Assembly (NCBI RefSeq): GCF_003857035.1 | Contig: NZ_QGSY01000299.1 | Coordinates: 1-41,090, forward strand | Source of the DNA: Micromonospora arida | GTDB taxonomy: Bacteria; Actinomycetota; Actinomycetes; Mycobacteriales; Micromonosporaceae | Direction: 5' to 3' | Length of the DNA: 41,090 bases | Part shown: piece by piece, positions 26,358 through 34,128 of the stretch | Layout: every line of letters starts with the position of its first letter | Position numbering within the stretch: the first letter of the stretch is position 1 | Position numbers and translations under genes: made by a program | Notes under the pieces: generated by a model | What the model saw: the letters and a program-made list of their open reading frames with translations, nothing else | Told to the model about the DNA's origin: nothing | Databases searched by the model: none

Positions 26358-27017
26358 TCAGCTACCGGGCGCGACGAGCCCCGTCTGGTAGGCGAGGACG
26401 ACGAGTTGCGCGCGGTCGCGGACGCGGAGCTTGACCATGGCCCGGTGGACGTGGGTACGGGCCGTGGCCGGGCTCATCGACAGCCGGCGCCCGATCTCCT
26501 CGTTCGTCAGCCCGCTGGCCACCAGGCTCATCACCTCGCGCTCACGGTCGGTCAACACCGCCAGCCGGCCGCCGTCGACCGACGTCGGCGCGACCTTGCT
26601 GACGAATGCGCTCACCAGCCGGCTCGTCACCCGCGGCGAGATCAACATGTCGCCGCCGGCCACCACCCGTACCGCCTGGCGCAGCTCGTCGGGCTCGATG
26701 TCCTTGAGCAGGAACCCGCTCGCACCGGCGCGCAGCGCCTCGAAGACGTACTCGTCGAGCTCGAAGGTGGTCAGGACGATGACCCGCACGGCCGGGAACC
26801 GCTCGACGATCGCGGCCGTGGCCCGCACGCCGTCGAGCACCGGCATTCGCACGTCCATCAGCACGATGTCCGGCCGGGTCGCGGCGACCATCTCGACAGC
26901 CTGGGCGCCGTTGGATGCCTCACCGACCACCTCCAGGTCGTCGCTGTGGTCGAGCAGGCCCCGGAAGCCGGCCCGCACGAGTGTCTGGTCGTCCGCCAGC
27001 ACCATCCGGATCGTCAC
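26358..27017 (-). CDS. NarL-type response regulator of a two-component pair
   Basis: 219 residues. The receiver has VLADDQTLVRAGFR, the phospho-acceptor in IVLMDVRMP, and LLKD. The C-terminal LuxR helix-turn-helix has LTDREREVMSLVASGLTNEEIGRRL and SPATARTHVHRAMVKLRVRDRAQLVVLAYQTGLV. It overlaps the kinase gene by 4 bp (ATGA), so the two are co-translated. It is of the common actinomycete type paired with short membrane kinases. It lies 106 bp upstream of the multicopper oxidase and may control it; no operator was identified. Confidence 0.93.
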   Translation of the reverse strand: MTIRMVLADDQTLVRAGFRGLLDHSDDLEVVGEASNGAQAVEMVAATRPDIVLMDVRMPVLDGVRATAAIVERFPAVRVIVLTTFELDEYVFEALRAGASGFLLKDIEPDELRQAVRVVAGGDMLISPRVTSRLVSAFVSKVAPTSVDGGRLAVLTDREREVMSLVASGLTNEEIGRRLSMSPATARTHVHRAMVKLRVRDRAQLVVLAYQTGLVAPGS

Positions 27018-28132
27018 GCTGTCTCCTCCACCTCGACCGGCAGCCGCGCGGCCACTCGGAACCCAGCGCCCTGCGGCCGGGGCCCGGCCTCGAGCGACCC
27101 GCCGGCGGCCGTGGCCCGTTCCCGCATCCCGGCCACCCCGTGCCCACGCTGGCTCGCCCCGGACCCGACACCGTCGTCGACGATCTCCACCGTGACGGCG
27201 TCGCCCGCGTAGGCGATGGTGACGTCGACGGTCGTCGCCTCGGCGTGTTTGACCGTGTTGGTGATCGACTCCTGCACGATCCGATAGACCGAGAGCGCCA
27301 CCTCCGGCGGGATCGGGCGCGGGGTGCCGGCGATCCCCGACCGCACCTTCACGCCGGCCTGTTCGGCGACCGCGAAGACGCGGGCCAGATCGGGCACCTC
27401 CCCGGCGTCGCGGAGCATGCCGATCGCCGAGCGGACCTCGTGCATGGCGTCGCGTGCCGCGCCCCGGATGCTCCGCAGCGCGGCCCGCGCCTCGGCCGGC
27501 TTGCTGTCGAAGACGTCGTCGGCGAGGCTCGCCTGCACACTGATGGCGGCGATCGTGTGACCGAGTACGTCGTGCACCTCGCGGGCGATCCGGAGCCGCT
27601 CCTGGGCGACCTCGTGTTGACGCTCCTGGCGCATCACGGCGAGGCGCTGCTGTGCCTCGGCCAGCCGGACCCGGCGGGTGCGGATCGTCTCGGCGAGCAG
27701 CACCACGGCCGCGAGCAGCGAGCCCTCTTCGAGGGTGGCCGAGAGGGAAGGGAAGAAACCCTCGCCGAGCAGCGTGTACCGCATGATCAGCTCAAGGACG
27801 ACGAAGAACCCGGCGACGATGAGCGCCCAGGTGAACCGGCCGGCGGCCGCCACGGAGAAGAGCGCGGCGGCCAGCGGGAGGGCGGGCGGGATGCCCGGGT
27901 ACTCGAGCGCGTAGTAGATCATCAGCGCGGTGACCGAGCCGACCAGCACCAGCAGCGGCCAGCGGCGCCGGAAGACCAGCAGCAGCCCGATCACCGCGCC
28001 GATCGCGTAGGCGCGCGCGTCCGGCGGCCGGGCGCCGGGCTCGTCGGCGACCCGGATCGCCACCGCCACCACGGCCGCGACGACGATCGCGATGAGGGCA
28101 TCGATCGCGATTCGTCGGATGGCCGGGTTCAT
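27014..28132 (-). CDS. Membrane sensor histidine kinase (HisKA_3 type)
   Basis: 372 residues from ATG 28132. The N-terminal about 150 residues hold several hydrophobic segments with almost no extracellular domain. The phosphorylation helix is IAREVHDVLGHTIAAISVQASL, with the histidine in REVHD. The ATPase domain shows NTVKHAEATTVDV and EIVDDGVGSG. The kinase is first in an operon with the response regulator at 26358-27017. The signal is unknown; lack of a sensor loop suggests membrane or intramembrane sensing. Confidence 0.92.
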   Translation of the reverse strand: MNPAIRRIAIDALIAIVVAAVVAVAIRVADEPGARPPDARAYAIGAVIGLLLVFRRRWPLLVLVGSVTALMIYYALEYPGIPPALPLAAALFSVAAAGRFTWALIVAGFFVVLELIMRYTLLGEGFFPSLSATLEEGSLLAAVVLLAETIRTRRVRLAEAQQRLAVMRQERQHEVAQERLRIAREVHDVLGHTIAAISVQASLADDVFDSKPAEARAALRSIRGAARDAMHEVRSAIGMLRDAGEVPDLARVFAVAEQAGVKVRSGIAGTPRPIPPEVALSVYRIVQESITNTVKHAEATTVDVTIAYAGDAVTVEIVDDGVGSGASQRGHGVAGMRERATAAGGSLEAGPRPQGAGFRVAARLPVEVEETA

Positions 28133-28170
28133 GTCCGCAACGGTACGACGCGCGCACGGTCCGTTAGCGA

Positions 28171-28208
28171 GGGCCCCTTCCCAACCGGAAACCGTCGGCA
28201 AGGGGCCC
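28171..28208 (-). terminator. Hairpin after the third O-methyltransferase gene
   Basis: A 9-bp perfect stem GGGCCCCTT (28171-28179) pairs with AAGGGGCCC (28200-28208) across a 20-nt loop. It begins 6 bp after the methyltransferase stop codon and separates it from the histidine kinase gene. Confidence 0.6.
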
Positions 28209-28214
28209 GTCGGC

Positions 28215-29240
28215 TCAGCCGCGGCGGAGCGAGAGCAGGGTCTGCCCGGTGGGGATCACCGTGCTGCCCGCCACCTGGAGCCCGGCCTTCTCGCCCAGTT
28301 CGGCGTACTCGCGCCAGGTCCTCGCCTTGCCCGCCATGAGCGAGAGGAGGCGCAGGTCCATCTGGGTGATGAACATCAGCCGGGCCGGGTCGTCGGGGAA
28401 GTTGTCGTTCTCGTCCTTCACGAGGATCTGCACGATCAGCACCTTTCCGGTCGTGCCGATCGCGTCCGCCGCCCGCTGGAGGATCTTCTCGGCGGCGCTG
28501 TCGTTCCAGTCGTGCAGAACGTTCGAGAGGATGTAGACGTCGGCGCCGGCCGGGAGCGGGTCGAAGATGCTCCCGCTGACGACCTCGGCGCGGTCGGCGA
28601 TGCCCGCCGCCTCGAACCGGGCCCGGCCCTGCTCGACGACGCCCGGCAGGTCGACCACGGTGCCGCGCAGGTGCGGCTGGGCCTTGAGGATCTCGGTGAG
28701 CAGGGCACCGGTGCCGCCGCCGACGTCGACGACGTGGTTGACGGTGCTCCAGTCGTAGCCCTGGACGACCTGGTCGAAGTAGCTCGCGTGGGTGGCCATC
28801 AGCGCGCCGAACGACGTGGCCCGGTCGGGGTTGGTGGCCAGGTCGTCCCAGAACTCGATGCCGTAGCGCACGGGGTACGCGGCGTCGCCGGTGCGGATCG
28901 AGTGGGTCAGCGAGCTGAACGTGCCCTCGATCCGGCCGGCCATCGAGTCGACGTCGAGCCAGGGACGTTGGGCGGCGGGGTGGTCGGTCTTGAGGAACTC
29001 GGCGGCTTCCGTCAGGGCGTACACCCGCGGCTCGGTCTCCTTGAAGACGCCGCGGACCGAGAGGTAGCGCAGCAGCCGGTGCAGCGCGTCGGGATTGGCC
29101 TTCGTCGCCGCGGCGAGCTCGTCGAGCGTGGTGGTGCCCGCGGCGATCAGGTCGGCGAGGCCGAGCGTCGCCGCGGCTCGCACTGCCCACGGCGTGATCG
29201 TGTCGGTCAGCGAGTAGAGATTGACCCGATTTTCCGTCAT
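28215..29240 (-). CDS. SAM-dependent O-methyltransferase (third of three)
   Basis: 341 residues from ATG 29240; the longer frame to 29408 runs into the aminotransferase promoter and lacks homology-like sequence. A dimerisation winged helix occupies about residues 10-85. The SAM motif NHVVDVGGGTGALLTEI is at about 168-184. YILSNVLHDWND holds the likely catalytic histidine. It resembles TcmO/DmpM-like aryl O-methyltransferases. Although 9 kb away from the PKS operon, it has a clear SARP-type promoter whose -10 ends 7 nt before the ATG, which predicts a leaderless mRNA; no strong ribosome site is present, in agreement. It is divergent from the aminotransferase. Confidence 0.91.
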   Translation of the reverse strand: MTENRVNLYSLTDTITPWAVRAAATLGLADLIAAGTTTLDELAAATKANPDALHRLLRYLSVRGVFKETEPRVYALTEAAEFLKTDHPAAQRPWLDVDSMAGRIEGTFSSLTHSIRTGDAAYPVRYGIEFWDDLATNPDRATSFGALMATHASYFDQVVQGYDWSTVNHVVDVGGGTGALLTEILKAQPHLRGTVVDLPGVVEQGRARFEAAGIADRAEVVSGSIFDPLPAGADVYILSNVLHDWNDSAAEKILQRAADAIGTTGKVLIVQILVKDENDNFPDDPARLMFITQMDLRLLSLMAGKARTWREYAELGEKAGLQVAGSTVIPTGQTLLSLRRG

Positions 29241-29247
29241 GGCGGCG

Positions 29248-29290
29248 AGCTTCGACGACGGCGCTCGAGACCGGCTCGAAGCCGCGTCGA
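29248..29290 (-). promoter_or_regulatory. SARP-dependent promoter of the third O-methyltransferase
   Basis: On the minus strand, TCGACGC (29290-29284), TCGAGCC (29279-29273) and TCGAGCG (29268-29262) are spaced exactly 11 bp, all with perfect TCGA cores. After 8 bp comes GAAGCT (29253-29248), of form nAnnnT. The 7-nt gap to the ATG fits a leaderless start. Confidence 0.7.
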
Positions 29291-29333
29291 TCGACCGGTT
29301 CTCCAGCCGGGTTCGAGTGGGCGGGCGCAGGCT
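29291..29333 (+). promoter_or_regulatory. SARP-dependent promoter of the aminotransferase
   Basis: Heptamers TCGACCG (29291-29297), TCCAGCC (29302-29308) and TCGAGTG (29313-29319) are spaced exactly 11 bp, then 8 bp, then CAGGCT (29328-29333), of form nAnnnT. The leader is 34 nt. The set abuts the divergent set of the O-methyltransferase with no base between them. Confidence 0.7.
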
Positions 29334-29367
29334 GCGCCTGTCACGGCCGCCATGCGAAGGGGACACG

Positions 29368-30906
29368 ATGGGCGCCAGCCACCAGGAGCGCGGAGCGATC
29401 GAGGTCATTCAGGACCTCATGCAGCAGAAGTGGGTCTACGAGCTGTTCGGCGAGATCGGCGCGCGCCAGGGTGCCTCGGCCGCGCACGTCGAGAAACTGA
29501 GGGCGGTCGATTCCGCCGCGCACGTGTTCTGGCCGTTCCAGGCACCGCCGTTTCCGGTCATCGCGGCCACCGCGAGCGGATCGACGTTGACCGACATCGA
29601 CGGCAACGACTACCTCGACTGCCACATGGGATACGGCGCTCAGGCGCTGCACGGGCACAACCCGGCACCGGTCGTCGACTTCGTCCGCGAGCACCTCGGC
29701 AAGGGCACCGGCAACGGCTACACCAACGCGTTGGAGCTGGAGCTGGCGACGCTGCTGAGGGAGATCCTCCCGCACAACGAGAAGTTCGCCTTCCAACACT
29801 CGGGTACGGGCGCCACCCAGTCGGCGATCCGGCTCTGCCGTGCGCACACCGGACGGCGGATGGTCGCCAAGTTCGAGGGCACCCTGCACGGGTCCCACGA
29901 CCTGGCCGTCCACAACACGGCGCCCTGGTATCACGGGCATCCCGCGGTGCCGTTCCCGGAGATCGGCAAGGACGGCATTCCGCTGGTCTCGGCGTTCGCC
30001 GGCGTCACCCCGGCCGAACCGCGCGACCTGCTGATCCTGCCCAACGACACAGCGCTCGCGGTCGAGTTGATCGAGCGCCACGCGGGCGAGTTGGCCTGCA
30101 TCCTGGCCGAGCCGGCCGCTTCGTCGTTCCCGTTCGAGGAGACGACGATCCCGATGATCCGCGAGGTGGCGGTGGCCGCCCGGCGACTCGGGGTGCCGTT
30201 CATCCTCGACGAGGTGCTGACGGGCTTCCGTTCAGGGCTCGGCGGCGCCGCGCAGAAGTTCGACATCCCCACCGACCTCGTCACCTACGGCAAGGTGATC
30301 AGCGGGCTCGGGCTGCCGCTGTCGGCGATCGGCGGTCGGGCCGACATCCTCGACATCTCGCAGACCAGTGGGCAGTCCTGGACCGACTTCGGCCAGAAGA
30401 CCGGCCTGCAGGGCAGCCACACCGGCAACTACCTGTCGGTGGCGGCGTCGCTGGCCACGCTCCAACTGCTTCGCGACAAGGGGCCCGCCTACTACACCGA
30501 ACTGCGGGCCAAGGTCGACCGGGTCCAGGCGCGGCTGGCCGCGTTCCGGGCGGCCGAGGGGATCCCGCTTCGCATGGTGGGGTTCGGCGACTACATCGGG
30601 TGCTTCCAGTTCCTGCCGGAAGACTCCTACACCGACTACCGGGTCTACTCGCGGGCACTCAACCCGGCGACGTTCATCCTCACCCTGCTGCTGCGCAAGC
30701 GCGGCATCTACACGCTCGGCATGCCGATGTTCTTCGCCGGCGGCGCTCACAGCGACGCCGACGTCGACCGACTGACCGACGCCGTACTGGAGAGCACGCT
30801 GGAGCTTCGCGCCAACGACTTCCCCTTCGACCTGGCGTGGCTGGCGACGTCCGCGTGGGGCTCCGGCTCCTCCGAGTGGGGTTCGGGTTCCTCCGACTGG
30901 TCGTAG
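29368..30906 (+). CDS. Class III PLP aminotransferase / aminomutase-like protein
   Basis: 512 residues from ATG 29368, 7 nt after GAAGGGG; upstream starts would cross the SARP sites. The fold is glutamate-1-semialdehyde-aminomutase-like: YLDCHMGYGAQALHGHNP, FQHSGTGATQSAIRLCRAHTGR, FILDEVLTGFRSGLGG, and LVTYGKVISGLGLPLSAIGGR, where the lysine binds PLP. An extra N-terminal stretch of about 60 residues precedes the core. The C terminus is unusual: a tandem WGSGSS(E/D) repeat at residues 497-510, followed by W511-S512. The SARP-type promoter makes it a cluster gene. It may aminate the polyketide or its starter. No such enzyme belongs to the tetracenomycin set, so the product may carry nitrogen. 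Confidence 0.88.
   Translation: MGASHQERGAIEVIQDLMQQKWVYELFGEIGARQGASAAHVEKLRAVDSAAHVFWPFQAPPFPVIAATASGSTLTDIDGNDYLDCHMGYGAQALHGHNPAPVVDFVREHLGKGTGNGYTNALELELATLLREILPHNEKFAFQHSGTGATQSAIRLCRAHTGRRMVAKFEGTLHGSHDLAVHNTAPWYHGHPAVPFPEIGKDGIPLVSAFAGVTPAEPRDLLILPNDTALAVELIERHAGELACILAEPAASSFPFEETTIPMIREVAVAARRLGVPFILDEVLTGFRSGLGGAAQKFDIPTDLVTYGKVISGLGLPLSAIGGRADILDISQTSGQSWTDFGQKTGLQGSHTGNYLSVAASLATLQLLRDKGPAYYTELRAKVDRVQARLAAFRAAEGIPLRMVGFGDYIGCFQFLPEDSYTDYRVYSRALNPATFILTLLLRKRGIYTLGMPMFFAGGAHSDADVDRLTDAVLESTLELRANDFPFDLAWLATSAWGSGSSEWGSGSSDWS
30856..30897 (+). repeat. Imperfect 21-bp tandem repeat encoding WGSGSS(E/D)
   Basis: Two adjacent 21-bp units (30856-30876 and 30877-30897) encode WGSGSSE and WGSGSSD at the end of the aminotransferase. 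They differ mainly at synonymous positions, so the duplication is not very recent or the peptide is under selection. Confidence 0.8.
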
Positions 30907-30922
30907 CCATCTCTGCGTCACC

Positions 30923-30951
30923 GGGCCCGGGTCAGTTCCTGACCCGGGCCC
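30923..30951 (+). terminator. Terminator after the aminotransferase gene
   Basis: A 13-bp perfect stem (GGGCCCGGGTCAG at 30923-30935, complement at 30939-30951) with a 3-nt loop lies 17 bp after the stop codon. It insulates the MFS gene that follows. Confidence 0.85.
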
Positions 30952-30988
30952 TCCTCATGTGCCGTACAGGTCATACGCAAATAGCCGT

Positions 30989-31003
30989 ACTTGACTAATC
31001 GTA
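30989..31003 (+). promoter_or_regulatory. Candidate operator/promoter of the MFS exporter gene
   Basis: ACTTGACTAATCGTA lies 66-80 bp before the exporter start. TTGACT resembles a -35 box. The core GACTAAT recurs immediately upstream of the PadR regulator start (minus strand, within 33389-33398). A motif shared by regulator and exporter suggests a common PadR operator. This is a visual match only. Confidence 0.35.
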
Positions 31004-31068
31004 CGCGACGGCGTGTAGTCGAAGGGTGGGTCCGCTGTCGACCCCCGTCCGACTTCAGGAGGAACGCG

Positions 31069-32766
31069 ATGACGGAGAGCTGGACCGACGAACGCAGCGC
31101 CGCCCCACCCAATCCGCGCCGATGGCTGATCCTGGCCGTCATTCTGGCCGGGGCATTCATGATTCTGCTGGCCACGACGATCGTCAATGTTGCGGTCGCG
31201 CCGATCCAGCGCGACCTGCGGTCGACCTACACGGCCATGGAGTGGGTCATCGCCGGCTACGCGCTCGGCTACGGCCTGTTGCTCATCCCCGCCGGCCGGA
31301 TCGGCGACCGCTTCGGCCACCGCAAGCTGTTCCTCATCGGCGTCGCGGGGTTCACGCTCGCGTCGGCGGCGTCGGCCCTCGCGGCCACACCCGGCCAGCT
31401 GATCGCGTTCCAGGTGGTGCAGGGCATGATGGCCGGCATCCTCAACCCGCCGGTGCTGGCGCTGATCCAGACCACGTTCCCGGCGAAGGAGACCGGCAAG
31501 GCGTACGGGATCTACGGCGCGATCGGCGGCATCGCGACCGCCAGCGGCCCGCTCCTCGGCGGCCTGCTGATCGCGTGGGACCTCAACGGCTGGGACTGGC
31601 GGCCGGTGTTCCTGCTCAACGTGCCGATCGGCCTGGCCACTTTCGTCGCCGCGCTGATCCTGGTGCCCGAGTCGCGAGGCCGCCGCGGTGGTCTCGACGT
31701 GATCGGCATGCTGCTCGTCTCGGCCGCCGTCCTGCTGCTGGCCGTCCCCCTGGTCGAGGGCCAGCGCCTGGGTTGGCCGGCATGGACGTTCGTCTCGATG
31801 GCAGCGGCGCTGCCCGCGCTGGCCGTCTTCGCGGTGTGGGAGTTGCGCCGCGCCCGACGCGCCCAGGTCCCGCTGGTGAGCATGCGCCTCTTCGCGCACC
31901 GCTCGTTCTCCGCCGGCGTCGGCATCAGCCTCTGCTACTTCGCGGGCTTCATCGGCCTGCTCTTCGCGCTCTCGCTGCACCTCCAGATCGGCCTGGAGAA
32001 GTCCGCCCTGACGACGGGCCTGATCCTGCTGCCGTTCTCGTTCGGCACACTGGTCGGCGCGGCCATCTCCGACAACGTCGCCCGGGCGCTCGGTCGTGGC
32101 GTCCTGATGCTCGGCGCGGGCATCGTGATCGTCGGCATGGTGGGCATCATCGCCACGATCCACTGGTGGGGCTCCGGCCTGGAGCTACTGCCGGCCCTGC
32201 TCTTCGCCGGCTTCGGCTCCGGCCTGGTGATCGCGCCGAGCGTCGAGATCGTGCTGGCCGGCGTGCCCTGGCAGGACGCGGGCGCGGCGAGCGGTGTGCT
32301 CGGCACCGCCCAGCGTCTCGGCCAGGCGATCGGCGTCGCGGTGGCCGGCGTCGTCCTCTTCGGAACGCTCGGCTCCTACTCGGGGACGGCTGCGGAGAAG
32401 GCGAGCCCGGAGCTCCAGGCATCGCTCGTGGCGGCGGGCCTGCCGCCGGCAGAGGCGAGCGCGGCGACGACCACCTTCGCCGACTGTTTCATCCGCCAGT
32501 CGCGCGCGTCGGATCCGACGGCCACCCCGCCCGGCTGCGCGGACTCGGCGCCTGGTCCGGTCGGCGCGGCCTTCGACAGCGCGGCCACGTCGGCGCTGGA
32601 GATCAACTTCAACCGGGCGGTCCAGTGGACCGTCGGCGCCGTCCTGGTCGGCGTGATCCTCACGTTCCTTCTGGTCTACCTGCTGCCCCGCCGGCCCGAA
32701 GAGCCCTGGGCCGAGGCGAGCAAGCCCGACTGGAACGTGACCACCCAGACTGAGCCCGCTCAGTGA
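31069..32766 (+). CDS. MFS drug exporter, DHA2 (EmrB/QacA) family
   Basis: 565 residues from ATG 31069, preceded by AGGAGG. About 14 hydrophobic segments are visible, beginning with RRWLILAVILAGAFMILLATTIVNVAVAPI. Family motifs are WVIAGYALGYGLLLIPAGRIGDRFGHRKLF and the later GAIGGIATASGPLLGGLL. The extracytoplasmic loop before the last segment is long and carries two cysteines. These transporters export hydrophobic antibiotics by proton antiport, so it is the likely efflux and self-resistance gene of the cluster. It is convergent with the PadR gene, sharing a terminator, and no SARP-type site is present, so it seems to be controlled separately, probably by PadR. Confidence 0.92.
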   Translation: MTESWTDERSAAPPNPRRWLILAVILAGAFMILLATTIVNVAVAPIQRDLRSTYTAMEWVIAGYALGYGLLLIPAGRIGDRFGHRKLFLIGVAGFTLASAASALAATPGQLIAFQVVQGMMAGILNPPVLALIQTTFPAKETGKAYGIYGAIGGIATASGPLLGGLLIAWDLNGWDWRPVFLLNVPIGLATFVAALILVPESRGRRGGLDVIGMLLVSAAVLLLAVPLVEGQRLGWPAWTFVSMAAALPALAVFAVWELRRARRAQVPLVSMRLFAHRSFSAGVGISLCYFAGFIGLLFALSLHLQIGLEKSALTTGLILLPFSFGTLVGAAISDNVARALGRGVLMLGAGIVIVGMVGIIATIHWWGSGLELLPALLFAGFGSGLVIAPSVEIVLAGVPWQDAGAASGVLGTAQRLGQAIGVAVAGVVLFGTLGSYSGTAAEKASPELQASLVAAGLPPAEASAATTTFADCFIRQSRASDPTATPPGCADSAPGPVGAAFDSAATSALEINFNRAVQWTVGAVLVGVILTFLLVYLLPRRPEEPWAEASKPDWNVTTQTEPAQ

Positions 32767-32772
32767 CAGGCC

Positions 32773-32814
32773 GCCAGCCCCGGCACCGGAGATGCCGCCG
32801 GGGCCGGGGCTGGC
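32773..32814. terminator. Bidirectional terminator between exporter and padR
   Basis: Arms GCCAGCCCCGGC (32773-32784) and GCCGGGGCTGGC (32803-32814) are perfectly complementary, with an 18-nt loop. The hairpin begins 6 bp after the exporter stop and ends 4 bp before the padR stop, so it can serve both genes. Confidence 0.75.
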
Positions 32815-32818
32815 ACCG

Positions 32819-33385
32819 TCACGAGGTCGTCATCGAGGTCGGTTGGTTGGCCATCAGCTTGGGCAACTGGTCGAGCAGCTCGTCGTGCCAGGCGAGCTCG
32901 GTACGGAGTCGGAGCTCGGTATGACGGAAGGTCGTCCATTCCAGACCACGGATGTGCGGCGCCGCCAGCTCTCGGAGCGCGAGCCACGAGTCGAGCTGCT
33001 CGGCGAGGGCCTTCCGGCGCGCCACGATGATCGCGCGCAGCGCGTCCTCTCCGAGGTCGATCACGTTCTGCAGGGCCAGGTCGACCGGGTCGTGACGGAG
33101 CTTGGTGTCGCGCAGCGCCTCGTCGCGGTGGTCGATCAGCTCGGCCGCGCCGGCCGAGGTGAGCGCGTAGATCGTGCGGGCGGGCCGGTTGCCCTCCTGC
33201 TCGGTCCGGACCGCCTCGATGACGCCCTCGACCTGCATTCGGTGCAGCGCGCCGTAGAGCGACCCCGGCTTGACGTCGCTCCACAGCTCGGTACGGTCGA
33301 CCTGGGCCGCCCGGCGGATCTGGTGCCCGTGCATGGGGCCCCCGCGCGCGAGCGCTCCGAGCACGAACAGGCGAGTGCTATTCAC
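32819..33385 (-). CDS. PadR-family transcriptional regulator
   Basis: 188 residues from GTG 33385. The winged helix-turn-helix NSTRLFVLGALARGGPMHGHQIRRAA, then GSLYGALHRMQVEGVIEA and RTIYALTSAGAAELI, are typical PadR. The rest is an alpha-helical dimerisation domain. A TTG at 33421 would add 12 residues; I prefer GTG because PadR proteins usually begin at this point. PadR proteins commonly repress a neighbouring exporter gene and release DNA on binding its substrate. The convergent exporter with its GACTAAT motif fits that role. Confidence 0.88.
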   Translation of the reverse strand: MNSTRLFVLGALARGGPMHGHQIRRAAQVDRTELWSDVKPGSLYGALHRMQVEGVIEAVRTEQEGNRPARTIYALTSAGAAELIDHRDEALRDTKLRHDPVDLALQNVIDLGEDALRAIIVARRKALAEQLDSWLALRELAAPHIRGLEWTTFRHTELRLRTELAWHDELLDQLPKLMANQPTSMTTS

Positions 33386-33405
33386 GGCATTAGTCCAACA
33401 CGAGT

Positions 33406-33419
33406 GCCCGTTTGCGGGC
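33406..33419. repeat. Short inverted repeat between the response regulator and padR
   Basis: GCCCG-TTTG-CGGGC lies upstream of the padR GTG start and 32 bp after the response regulator stop. It could be a weak terminator of the two-component operon or part of padR control. Confidence 0.3.
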
Positions 33420-33450
33420 AAGTTACCCAGAGCAATCCTTGAGCGGGCTG

Positions 33451-34128
33451 CTATCCGTGGAACGTCGGGTCGACGCAGAGCCTCGGCAGGACGATCAAAG
33501 AGGCCGCGATGGCCCTGTTGACCGCGTCGATCCGGGACACCGCACCGAGCTTGGCGAAGATGTTGCGCAGGTGGCGCTTGACCGTCGCCTCCGACAGGCA
33601 GAGCCGACCGGCGATCTGAGCGTTGCTCATCGCCTGACCGACCAACTGCAGGACCTCGCGCTCACGGTCCGACAGCGTGCTGTGCACCGGCCCCTGCACC
33701 TGGGTCAAGCTCTCCCGCGAGACCGCCAGCATCACCGGCGCGTCATCGGCGCGGGCGCTGCGGATCGCCGCCACCAACTCCTGGCGCGTCGAGTTCTTCA
33801 GCAGGTAGCCGCAGATGCCAAGGGTCAACAACTCACGCAACAGCGTCGGGCCGTCGAACATGCTGAGGATGATGACCCGGCTCGCCGGCGCGACGTCACG
33901 GATCCGGCGGACCGTGGTGGTCACCCCGTCGCCGGGGATCTGCACGTCGAGCAGCACGATGTCGGGCTGGCGGATTCGGATCTCGTTGATCGCGGCGCCG
34001 CTGTCGCCGGCCTCGCCGACGACCACGAGGTCGCGCTGGGCGTCGAGGATCTCCCGGAGGCCGTCGCGCACCACGACGTGGTCGTCGACCAGCACGATGC
34101 GGGTCGGCTCGATCATCGTGACGGTCAC
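33451..34128 (-). CDS. NarL/LuxR-type response regulator of the second two-component pair
   Basis: 225 residues. The receiver has IVLVDDHVVVRDGLRE, the acceptor aspartate in IVLLDVQIPGD, and LLKN. The LuxR domain has LSDREREVLQLVGQAMSNAQIAGRL and SEATVKRHLRNIFAKLGAVSRIDAVN. It overlaps the kinase gene by 4 bp. It is a close paralogue of the orphan regulator at 22140-22838, especially across the DNA-binding helices and the segment after them, so both may recognise related sites. Confidence 0.92.
   Translation of the reverse strand: MTVTMIEPTRIVLVDDHVVVRDGLREILDAQRDLVVVGEAGDSGAAINEIRIRQPDIVLLDVQIPGDGVTTTVRRIRDVAPASRVIILSMFDGPTLLRELLTLGICGYLLKNSTRQELVAAIRSARADDAPVMLAVSRESLTQVQGPVHSTLSDREREVLQLVGQAMSNAQIAGRLCLSEATVKRHLRNIFAKLGAVSRIDAVNRAIAASLIVLPRLCVDPTFHG

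Noticed and set aside
31007..31041. SARP site at the exporter promoter
   Set aside because: TCGA occurs at 31019 and 31038, but the 19-bp spacing does not fit 11 or 22 bp and no -10 lies 8 bp downstream.
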